From Syngnathus acus (taxonomy: Eukaryota > Chordata > Actinopteri > Syngnathiformes > Syngnathidae), in the NCBI RefSeq assembly GCF_901709675.1, contig NC_051097.1, positions 1,433,039 to 1,497,038 on the forward strand: 64,000 nucleotides of DNA, read 5' to 3'. The notes under the pieces are model-generated. The model saw only the letters and a program-made list of their open reading frames with translations, made no database searches and had not been told where the DNA came from. Position numbers and translations under genes: made by a program. Position 1 is the stretch's first letter. Each line of letters opens with the position of its first letter. This document shows positions 1 to 9,555 of the stretch, in pieces.

Positions 1-217
1 AATCATTTAAGCTATGTCAAAATCTTTTTACGTTTACACAGGGTGCTGTTGTGATTTGCAAATGTAAACTATAATGATGTCCATATTTATATATACTACA
101 TGTATAGCATAGGCTATATATATTTTCATTATTTTTTCAAATTGAAAATATTTCAAAACTGGATGTCATTTGTTCTTAATGGTGAAGAAATTGTCACAAC
201 ACACGTTTACCTTCAGT

Positions 218-292
218 TTTATTGTAGTTAGTGTACACATCATATCACATGTTCAAGTTACTTCCGCTCCACTTGAGTCATCTGTGTGTAGT
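218..292 (-). terminator. smyd1 3' UTR start with AATAAA polyadenylation signal
   Basis: On the minus strand a canonical AATAAA (plus-strand 218-223) lies 70 nt after the smyd1 stop codon at 293-295. This implies a short 3' UTR that ends near position 195-205. Positions 1-200 beyond it show nothing recognisable. Confidence 0.6.
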
Positions 293-3200
293 TCAGTCTG
301 ACATGACTTTCTTTTTCTTCTTCAACTCCATCTCAGTTTGCATGCGCATGGACTAAAGGTAGACAGAGAAATGCCATATTAATAAGTGACAAAACAATTA
401 TTGGTTGTGACCAAAAAACAAGAATTTTCTCACGCAACAATGAGACTACAGTAAATCAATTGTAAATATGTATTGTACTATAAATTGCATGAATGCACAC
501 AACCTAGTGAATACTTTTTGGATTCCCTTTCTGCCAACATTGAGTAGTTTAGTAGTGTGAGGGCCCTGAGGCACTGTATGGGGTGATGGAATGGAGTGAT
601 AACAATTCCAAAGGGCCCATGACTAACACGAATGCAAGAGTGCCCAAAGCTACACTACCGTTCAAAAGTTTGGGGTCACAAAATTGTTTGGGTGACTCCA
701 AACTTTTGAACGGTAGTGTAAATATTATTATAATAAAATATTATGAATTAAATATTATAAATTATATCTTATATTTGTATAAGATTATATATAATCTATG
801 AATATAAGTATACATATATATTATAAGATTTTTTACACAGAAGATTATATATATAATCTATAAATAATTATCTAAATAAATATATACACTACCGTTCAAA
901 AGTTTGGGGTCACCCAAACAATTTTGTGACCCCAAACTTTTGAACGGTAGTGTATGCTTTTATTTTTTTACCATAGCACATTTTTCAACTGTCCATAGCC
1001 CTCTATACACCCACAGTAAAAATAGTGTTACCGAACTTAAACCATAAACCATGTCCACCAGAGTCTCTTGCCATTGTACCAACTCCTACTGTATCACTGT
1101 ACCTCCAATTCTTTGGTGATAGTATGGTTGGGCCCGTGGGTGACCATTAGAATGCCATATGCTTTGCAGATCATGTTGTGTCCCAGCTCAGTTTGCCCCG
1201 ACTGCCAATGCATGACACCTGCACGCATGTTGGCTAAGCCCAGTAGCGCGTTGTTGTGGGGATATAACTTCCTGTTGGTAAACATAGTTCATTCAGTTTG
1301 AGTTCAACAGTAAGAGACAATACTGTGGTGTTGTGATATGTAGTAGATAGTGAGGCATGCCTTACGTGTATCCATCCACCATCCTCTGAGCGTACACTGC
1401 AGCCTCAGAGAACAAGCGCTGGTATGAAAGCACCTCGCTGGCTACACTGAGCACACGCAGTTTGTACAGATGAGTGTCAGCCAAGACGTTCTCCTGCTTA
1501 TCCAAACACTCAGCACACAGCTTCACCACCTAAGAGCAGAAGAGGCCATCATCACACAGCTTCACCACCTAAGAGCAGAAGAGGCCACTTTGGGCGAAGC
1601 CCTGTTGGACGTGGCCATATTGGCGAATCAGAAAAAGAAGGCAGGCTCTCATGTTCTGATCATTGCCTTTCAAACTTTTTTTTTTACAACCCTGTTCCCA
1701 TAAGCCATTTGTCCCTCAGCCTGTCAGTTAGTAGCCTCATTGTTTCCACCTGCTCCCAACTCTTTGTAACCTGCTCTATAGTTCTCTAAAGCCTTTATTT
1801 ACCAACATGTTCTCAGACCCTGCCTGCTACCTTGATGTCCGTCTCTTTCTGCTGCCTTATAGATAGTATTTAAGTCTCTCTCTGCCTTCTCAGTTTCCTT
1901 GTAAATTGGAAAATGGATTTGGATTGTTGATGCTTTATGATATTTTTGTTGATAATGGATTCCCATTATTGGCTTTGGGCCTGGCTTAGATTTGGATTGC
2001 AGACCTCTGCCTCTCCCTTCCGGTCAGTCATCATAAGCACCAAGTAACTCAATATTTACTTGTCTGCTTTCGTCCCTGTTCCATTCCATCTGCTTTCCTC
2101 AATCTGTGCCTTTTTGCCTCATCACCCTGTGCCCCATGTCTCCAGGGCGCTTACTAAAACCAATTCTTGTGAGTAAAACTAATTTGGACAATAGGCATCT
2201 TGTCACTGGATTCCTTTTAGACGCTCCATCCAGCATTTGCCATTGCAACTCGTTTGTCAATTAAAGACACCCACTTGTGTTGTGGTGTTGAGTCGTACAT
2301 TTGAGTCTAAACTGGTGATATAACAGTAGCAGAATCAGAGACAAAATGATCATACCTCATGGAAATCTTTCTCAGAACGGCATTTCTCGATCTTGTCCAG
2401 ACAGTCTTCACTGAAGGCAGTCACCTCTTTCAGCTTCTCAGCAGATGGCTATGAGGGATACATAAGCAGGTGCCACATGTATTTGACGGGACTCCTAGTG
2501 TGTTCAATCAAAGTACAAGAATCCAATATGCCCCTGCCCCATCTCACTTTGCCCTCTGCAGCAGCCATCATAAGGTCATCCTTGAGTTGTTGGCTGCAGT
2601 GTTGGCACATGCACTCAAAGTGGTAACGCTCCATCAGCTTCTTCTTGCGGTCACCAGACAGGTTTAAGAAGTCGATGTAGCTGACAGTCAATTCTTGACC
2701 CTCAGGGATTTTTCCTAAAGCTCGCAACTCAACCCTGACAAACAGGACCGAACTACTGCATTTAATGTGTCTAAGAGGCAAAATGACAAAAGCATTTGAT
2801 CATGTTTATCCAAACCGTGGGGGTTATGTGTTCATTATTTGGGTTTTGTTTGTAACTTCTGCCAAGAGTGAGAGCTTTCACTTTTCCATCGGTTTCAGTG
2901 AATATCTCAACAAAAGTGTGTATAGGGTGATTTATTTCACTTGTCTAAATTTTTATAGTCACTATGGGAATTCTTCCCTGTCCAAAAATGTATATGGTGG
3001 AGTCCATCTGAGAAGGTTGCCCTGAATGACACGGCGTTTGTTTATCCTTTGCTGTAGTTCTGATTACACGTATTTGATACGGCTTCCATTGTTTGATTTC
3101 TACTGCTTCTTTTTGAGGTGCAACAAATAATCGATTTATTGACAACTATTTTTGTCTATTTTCCAACATGCGACGCACAAAAATTATTCATTTGTTTTTT

Positions 3201-6200
3201 GCATTATCAATTTGAAGTATGTTCTTATTTTTGGGTAAAGGGATGACAGTAAAACATTTAAAATCAATAAAATGATCAACAGAATAATCTGTTATGGAAA
3301 TAATCATTAATTGCAGTTTGTTTCAATTATGAAATACATACCTCCTCTGAGAATGGAGAGCAGAGCTCACAGCATTTTGGCTGCAAAAGAAAGCTGCAAA
3401 TGAAATGCTTATACGGGATGCTCCAAGCAGCCTTAATTAGAATCTAAATCAGCTACGCTTAAATGTGAAGCAAGTGCTACATACTTGCCATGGTTGAGGA
3501 CAACAGAGCAGTTGGGCAAACAGTCATGGTTGACCAGACACAGGTTGGGGAAAAGCCCCAGACCGACAGCTTGCAAGCCGTTCTGGTCCCTCATGGTGAA
3601 TCCATTACACATAATCTGCACAAACAAAAAGGAAACATGTCAAGATGAACGTGGTGGTACCACCACAGTTAAAAGTAATAAATCTTTTTGTTCAACATTA
3701 CAATGCCAAAGATGTGCGAGATGTAGTCAAATGAGTGCTGTTTGCTTCCATGGGACCAATATTTCAGGAAACTCTGAACATTGAGCTCGAGCTGTTTAAG
3801 GTTCTTCTCTGGCAGGTCAGGCACGTGGTCCTCCAGCTGTTCGACTGAGAGCAACTGACTGTCTGAAACAATGCCTGTATCCTTGTGAAGGCGCCACAGC
3901 ACTCGAGCTGCAAGACTGCAGGTGAAATAAAAGCAGGAGGAGAACATTTTAAATTATATGGGGGAAAAAAACGAAATCAAAAACACTTGTTTTATTCTGC
4001 ATCTGGTCTATGTTAAGACAAACAGCCTGTTGTCGTCTTGAAAGGCAAACATAATTTGACAACACCTACTGCACAGAAGTGCTCTATTCTGCAACACGAC
4101 AAGCCAAACAATAAATATTTTTGCAATTCTCGTGCAGCCTCAGTCCATGGCATCTTGAGTGACTCTTTGCCACTCATTTGGAACCACATCCAGAACATGA
4201 TGACAGAGATCGGGGGGGATCGGCAAAGCATTTTTACATGATAACAATACGATATTCAAATTTAAATGATTTCCTTTTCCCTCCTATCGTCCTCAAATAT
4301 AATCACAAATTTGGTCCTTGAGGTCAATTTGACCCGAGGCACATTTACCTACAGAAAATAATTTTAAGAATTTTGTTGCCCAACTTTGTGTGAAAGGCAC
4401 TTTGTTTATTCGTTGAATACATAAATAACCCCATGAAAATCAGTGAGCTGGCCTCTGGCGTCACCATCAGGTCAAATCTTTAAATTACAATTAATTTAAG
4501 TTTTCATGCAAATCTTCTCAAATTTACTTCTCAACATTAATGACCACAAGTCTGGTTATGCTGATGATGGAATATGACCTATGGATATGACCTTTTTTTT
4601 TTTTTAAATCCAATTTTGTAATATATTTGTGGCTAGTTACTGTCACATATCACTCACCCATCCTCTTTTCGTTATCCGGGCTTGGGACCGGCTGCCCATA
4701 TTTTTATGCTATGCTGGTTTACTGCTAGGCATATATTGTCAGAATGGACAGCGCCCACGAATCGCAACTAAGCACTCATCAACAGTTTATATACGGATTA
4801 TAAAGTAGGGGTAATTGCAGCACCCACTTGTCCCACACATCCCTTACTGCCGCAAGTTTGTCATGTTCTCGTCGGCCCCGCCTTGTTTGTTTGTCATCAA
4901 ATCGTATGGGACAAAACTTGGAATGTCTTCAGAGACATGAAGGCTGGAAATATTGCTCTTCTAGTCACAGCATCCCAAAGGCTTGCTGTTGCTTCACCTT
5001 TTGATTGGTAAACCCCAGCCAAAATTAGTAAACCAATGTAGGCTTCCAAGTCAGCTTCATCCAAGTCTTTCCAACTGTCCTTATACACTCGCTTCACCTC
5101 TAAATTTGTCATCCCAAGAACAATATTTCTGAATGATGGTGTCGCGAAGAGCTCGAATGATGACTTGATGTCATCAACATGGCTGCCTCCATATCTGGTG
5201 GGTCCTGGAACCATTTTGATAACGTTGGGAGCACCAAGTCTACCCTGCTGATTCAGTGGGGAAACTGACCAGATTATCTTTCAGTTTTTAGAAATAAATA
5301 TGATTTTGCAGGAACCATCAATGTCCTTGTGGAATACCCCACCCTCCACAGTGCGTGAAAAAATCAGTTTTACTTTAGCAAGTGTGAGTACAGTAGGTCT
5401 CTCTCTCACACACACACACGCACACACACGCACACACGCGCACGCACACACACACACCTTCATACCGATGGTGCGGGAAATCTCAAAGTTCTTGTGGTAA
5501 TTGAAAAATAAAATACACAAAAATAAATAAATATAATACAATAAATACAATGTATCAACTCAAATGTATCAAATTTGCACCTGCAGCTGTGGGAATGTTA
5601 GGTCACATACACTGACAGATACATTTTAACAGCTTTAACCGCTTGAGGGCGACCAATGCGTGCAATATGTATTCAGTACAGTGAAAAAATATCATCATAA
5701 AAAAATTTTGCTCGGTCAACTGTCCCCATCAATTTAGGAAAAATTATGAAATATGAAGCAAAAAAAAAGTCAACTACTATTTTTTGAATGCTAAACATTG
5801 AATGGCGTCAACTTGACCCCCTAGGACAATAGGAGGGCTAAGAAACAGGATTGATATCTCACTCTGTCCTCTATGAGCCCTGATCAACATTCCTGTTGAA
5901 CATATAGTATGGAGAGAGCTGACACATGTCATCTGAAGACAGTTTCCTTCCAAGTTGGAGCAGTTTGGTCATGAAGGGTGGGACAAAATACCTGTTGAAA
6001 GGTCCAGAGGTCTTAGTGACAAAACTTAAAAAAAATAATTGTAGTAATTGCCTCAAATAGATAATTGTGCACTGTTCTCAGTGCATTCAATCCGGATCAG
6101 CTGGATTGATAGGTTTTTGGCCTCTCGGTGAAGCAAGCTTCAGTTCATGCGCATATGCTAGCTCAGACAGCGTGCTTGCTTATTCCAGTGATTTTCTGTT

Positions 6201-7643
6201 GCAGCTCTTTTTTTTTTTTAATGATCGACTGATGAGATGAACATTTAAGCATCTATTTAGGAGTTGTGCATTTGGATTCAAGCCTGGTTTGCTCGTGACA
6301 TAGTGAAAGGAAAAATGTAGTCGCAATAAATCCCACGTTCTCTCATTCTAAATGTGGGCTGGATGCTTACCGAACATTTTCATTGGGTGCCTTGCCAATC
6401 TTCTTTATGGCTGCACATTCCCTCTTGTGTTCATCCCAGCATGCAACCTGACAAGTGCGGTTGCAGTAAAAGGCAAACTGGCATTGGGCGCAGCGATGTA
6501 GACTGGCCTGCTGACGGAAACAGCTATGGCACACCTGCATGAACAGACTGAGAGAGAGTAGAATAAGCATCAAAGACACATTGCCCTGTCGAAAATCCCC
6601 ATTTAGTATATAAATCTTTAGATTACACTGGTAAACAGCAAATTCTAGGTCTATATGTCTATAGTATGTGGTATATATGCATTCTTTACGCAAATTTAGA
6701 AAAGTTTATTTTTTTTCCAATACATCACGTTTTTGAGATATCGTTTTTAAAGATGGACCTAAACAAGCTTGTACAATAAAGACTTTACCATTCCATGTAA
6801 TTTATAGCTGTTATATTTGAGAAAAAAAAAACTTCTGTTGCTGAACCGAACCCTTAATTCAAAAATATTACATTTATCACATTTGTATACAATACATTAC
6901 GCATATTAGTGTCATTTGTAAGTAATGATCTAATTACATTTGTGTTCATTCAAATGAAAAAGTTGAATCCAAGTTTCTTTTCTCAGAACTGCAATTTGTG
7001 ATGAATGATGTTGATTGTATGGCATATAAGCTCACACATTTGTGTTGATGTGGCTGTGTAATGAAATATGTACAGTGTTATTCAACATAACAACACTAAT
7101 TGTTTGCACAAAGTCTTTTCATCCACTCACATTTTATTGATACTGAACTAAAAATGTAATTATATTTTAAAACTCAGAAAACACGCTTACATTGACACTG
7201 TATTACGTAGACCAGGTGTTTAAATAGTAGTCAGGCTTTTTTTAGAACCATAAGACTCTATTTTTCCCGTGAGCAATTAGTATTCAAAGGTCTTGCAATT
7301 AATACAAACAAGTCCAAAATGAAGTCATGTCAAAGGACATCGTGTCAGACACTGTATCTGGTTTTACTGGTGTCATTGCAGTCGGAGCATTTAGAAATGA
7401 GCTCACCCAGACAAGGCTGGTGGAAGCACCTGTCGTCAAAAGAACAAGCTCACTGAGAAACGATGGTTGTCTTCTGTCTAATAGAACAATAATAGGATCC
7501 TCTTACCTGTCAAAGACAACAGCAGCAAAGCTGGGCTCTGCAAAGACCACCTCCCCAGTGCTGAGGTCTCTGCTGGCTCTAAGGCCGCGACCTTTCTGCC
7601 CAGCATCAAACAGCTCGACACTATCCATGTTCCCCACCGTCAT
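293..7643 (-). CDS. smyd1: SET and MYND domain lysine methyltransferase 1 (SMYD1), 10 coding exons
   Basis: Coding exons on the minus strand, first to last: 7507-7643, 6371-6547, 3702-3915, 3485-3615, 3342-3380, 2548-2734, 2356-2448, 1366-1529, 1103-1271, 293-352. All junctions are GT-AG and in phase, giving 456 residues. The SET domain is split: GRGLRA lies near the N terminus, the MYND zinc finger is at residues 52-90 (C52, C55, C65, C68, C74, C78, H86, C90), the SET core has NHDCLPN at 205-211 and ELTVSYID follows, then the post-SET CMCQHC and a C-terminal helical region. The protein matches vertebrate SMYD1 throughout. That family is specific to heart and skeletal muscle, methylates histone H3 and acts with Hsp90 in myosin folding and sarcomere assembly. 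Human SMYD1 has 490 residues; this one ends about 34 residues earlier in a lysine-rich tail. Which fish paralogue (smyd1a or smyd1b) cannot be decided here. Confidence 0.95.
651..954. repeat. Foldback element: two near-identical hairpins around an AT-rich core (smyd1 intron 9)
   Basis: Positions 651-720 and 885-954 are each an inverted repeat whose arms begin ACACTACCGTTCAAAAGTTT, joined by a short loop containing the motif AAAATTGTTTGGGT or its complement. The two hairpins are about 235 bp apart, with AT-rich sequence between. The arm sequence resembles a Tc1-type terminal repeat common in fish genomes. No transposase is present. Confidence 0.75.
1519..1595. repeat. 39-bp tandem duplication spanning the smyd1 exon 8 splice acceptor
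   Basis: The sequence AGCTTCACCACCTAAGAGCA (start 1519) recurs 39 bp later at 1558. The duplicated unit includes the first bases of exon 8, the AG of its 3' splice site and its pyrimidine tract, read on the minus strand. The two copies match over more than 30 bp. Confidence 0.85.
1685..2327 (+). mobile_element. Possible solo LTR (smyd1 intron 7)
   Basis: The block begins TGTTCCCATAAG near 1691 and ends near ATAACA at 2327. It contains a TATTTAAG box near 1868, and near its 3' end ATTAAAGACA followed by GTGTTGAGTCGTACATTTGA, the layout of U3-R-U5 in teleost Ty3/Gypsy LTRs. No matching target duplication and no internal coding region were found, so the boundaries are uncertain. Confidence 0.35.
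3342..3380 (-). CDS. smyd1: smyd1 39-nt cassette exon (exon 5), probably alternatively spliced
   Basis: A 39-nt exon lies between TTTTGCAG and GTATGT and encodes 13 residues (about 220-232, including SSALHSQR) inside the SET domain. Its phase is such that both inclusion and skipping keep the frame: the preceding exon ends in AA, the following exon begins with G. Known SMYD1 splice forms in mammals and zebrafish differ by a 13-residue insert at this place. I infer that the same isoform pair is made here. Confidence 0.88.
4808..5273 (-). pseudogene. piggyBac transposase fragment
   Basis: The minus strand encodes a stretch typical of the N-terminal part of piggyBac-derived transposases: [19 protein letters not shown], then [20 protein letters not shown], then [10 protein letters not shown] frameshift near 4905 moves the continuing similarity (IRFDDKQT then [12 protein letters not shown]) to another frame. 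The catalytic Asp region of the family lies further downstream and is absent. It is a dead fragment. Confidence 0.75.
5409..5457. repeat. (CA)n microsatellite with CG interruptions
   Basis: Alternating CA repeats with interspersed CG dinucleotides, inside the piggyBac remnant. Open frames across it are low-complexity and not genes. Confidence 0.9.
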
Positions 7644-8091
7644 TGTGCAGGCTGAACAAAACAACAGAAGAAAACAGGAGCAGAAGGAGGAACGGGTAGG
7701 GACCTCGGAAAGCTACAGGGAAGTGCTAAGTTCTAAGGAACGTTAAGGGGCGCTGGCTCCTTGGCCCGACCCCTGCCACAGCCAAAAATACATTCACCTC
7801 CTCAAAGTAGCACATGTCCCAAGTTCAGGCTGGAAGACTTGCAGAGGAAGGTGAGAGGGTCCGAAGTGCCAAGGTGGGAGTCGTTCCCTTGTTAGGTTGC
7901 CTCCCACTTATTTATTTTAGTCTGTGGCAGCTGTCGCCTTCCATCACAGGCACAAGTGAGTGAAACGGGCAAACTTGTTTTTACTGGATGTGGGGTAAAC
8001 AAACACTAAGTAAGTAAGAAGTACTGTGGAGAAAGGATTGATGGAAAGTGACAATGACCACCAATTCCTTTCATACCATTTTGAGCTAATA
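7644..8091 (-). promoter_or_regulatory. Putative smyd1 5' flank with two E-boxes
   Basis: This is the sequence directly upstream of the smyd1 start codon. It holds two CANNTG E-box matches, CACATG at 7811-7816 and CAGCTG at 7928-7933. Myogenic bHLH factors, MEF2 and SRF are known regulators of SMYD1, but E-box matches are frequent by chance. The transcription start is not determined. Confidence 0.3.
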
Positions 8092-8717
8092 CAGTAATCC
8101 CTCGTTTATCGCGGATAATTGGTTCCGAGACCACCATAGGTGAAAATCCGCGAAGTAGTGTCACCCTCTCATTTTTAACATACATGCATCTTTTTGTGTA
8201 TCAATAAATGTATATGAAACCATATGTGCATATTTTATCATTAGAACATTAAATGATAGTTTCAAACATGTAAATACTATATTAATAGTATTAATGATTT
8301 ACAGAAATAATGTATGAATAATATAAATATAAATATGATACGTGTGTAACATGTAGATTTAGCTAAAGTATACTTACTGTAAATGTTTTTAGAACTCTTA
8401 TTATTATAACAACTTTTTTATAACAAGTGTACATACTGTAAATACTATGTTTTTAGCACTCTTATTATTATAACAATTTTTTTATAACAATTGTTATAAA
8501 ACGTACAATACTGAAAATATGTTTTTAGAACAACTTTTTTATAACAAGGTACAAGTGTGCGTACTACAATTGTGTGGGAACTCCCTGCCTTCTGCTGGCG
8601 TGCGGTCAACTTTCGTGCCATAATTCCTCAATTTAGAATTTTGATTTTGAATTTGTGATTTTCTTTGGGGGGGCGAGTCCGTGATGTACTGAAGCCGTGA
8701 TAAATGAGGGATTACTG
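8092..8717. mobile_element. pogo/Tigger-like MITE
   Basis: The terminal repeats are CAGTAATCCCTCGTTTATCG at 8092 and its inverted form TGATAAATGAGGGATTACTG ending at 8717. Inside, an AT-rich block repeats TTTTTAGAAC and TTATTATTATAACAA with a period of roughly 70-80 bp. There is no transposase. The ends resemble those of Tigger/pogo elements. Confidence 0.7.
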
Positions 8718-8807
8718 TGTTGCTAAATTGTTCTTCACATGAACCATCAATAAAATGAACTGGGGGGGATAGTTTAACTATTTTCATGTCCTTTCGTACA
8801 TCTACTA

Positions 8808-9440
8808 TATGTACCACTTCTCCCCACGAGGGAGCGCAAGCGTGCTGGAGCCTTTCCCAGCCGTCATGGGGCAGTAGGCGGGGTACACTGAACTGGTTGC
8901 CACAGAGTCGAACAACCATCCACGCACGCACTCACTCACGCATATGGGCAATTTGGAGTGCTCAATTGGTCTACCAAACACATTTTTGGGATGTGGGAGG
9001 ACAGAGGCGTGGCCAAGCCGGGGCGAGCCGGGGCGGCGCCCCGGTTAGGACTCCCTGCGCCCCGGTTGAAAAAAATCGAGCTTTTTCGATTCTTCATTTT
9101 CATGCCGTTTTTTTCTTTCGGTCTTGCGCGAATGTGCTTATTCTATGTGCGCGATGTTATCCATTCACCATTTGCCTCCCGGACCCGGATGTTGTTTTAG
9201 CGATCAGCGAACGGCGTGGGTGATGTTCGATTTTTTTTCCTGTGGGCGTGCGCCCCTACTGGAAAAATTCCTGGCTACGCCTCTGTGGGAGGAGACCGGA
9301 GAACTCGGAGAAAACTCACGCAGACACGGGGAGAACAAACTCCACACAGGAAGTGCCGGAAGTGGGATCAAATCCACACCCTCCGAACTGTAAGGCAGAC
9401 GTGCTAACCAGTGCTTTACTGTGCCGCCCACTATTTTCAT
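8808..9440. repeat. Teleost interspersed repeat (GGTCGCGGGCGTGCTGGAGCC family), interrupted
   Basis: It contains the recurring modules of a repeat also seen at 26505-26590, 48069-48390, 53831-54070 and 61370-61720: GCAAGCGTGCTGGAGCC, GGGCAGTAGGCGGGGTACAC, TTTTTGGGATGTGGGAGGA, GAGAAAACTCACGCAGACAC and CCACACAGGAAG. Several copies start with (ATCC)n. I cannot assign a family with certainty. It may be the 3' part of a non-LTR element. The copy is split by a hAT MITE at 9002-9285. Confidence 0.75.
9002..9285. mobile_element. hAT-type MITE with perfect 8-bp target duplication
   Basis: The inverted ends CAGAGGCGTGGCCAAG and CTGGCTACGCCTCTG are flanked by TGGGAGGA on both sides (8994-9001 and 9286-9293). 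Removing the element and one TGGGAGGA restores the module of the surrounding repeat. An 8-bp duplication and CAGAGGCG ends fit the hAT superfamily. Confidence 0.85.
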
Positions 9441-9555
9441 GTATTTAATTTTTTAAATTGTGAAATATTTTGAATTTTTATATTTTATTTTTACAAGTTA
9501 CCTAATAGTGACATGGGTTCTTTAAAAAAAATAAAATAAAAAAATAAATAAAATA

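Larger units (their letters stand above)
4279..5837 (-). mobile_element. Decayed piggyBac DNA transposon (smyd1 intron 2)
   Basis: The ends are inverted repeats: CCCTCCTATCGTCCTC at 4279 and, on the other strand, CCCTCCTATTGTCCTAGG ending at 5837. Both are followed inward by sequences resembling TTGACC. The flanks are not a clean TTAA pair. The interior carries a transposase remnant and a CA/CG microsatellite at about 5409-5457. The 1.56-kb length shows most of the transposase is missing. Confidence 0.7.

Noticed and set aside
6531-6534. Start of smyd1 exon 2 at the CAG before GTGTGCC (position 6534)
   Set aside because: That acceptor gives the wrong phase with exon 1. The acceptor at 6548-6549 gives [12 protein letters not shown], which aligns with SMYD1 and keeps all MYND cysteines in frame.
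7327-7746. 139-codon plus-strand open frame over smyd1 exon 1
   Set aside because: It is the opposite strand of the smyd1 first exon and promoter, with no similarity to known proteins. The minus-strand frame aligns with SMYD1.
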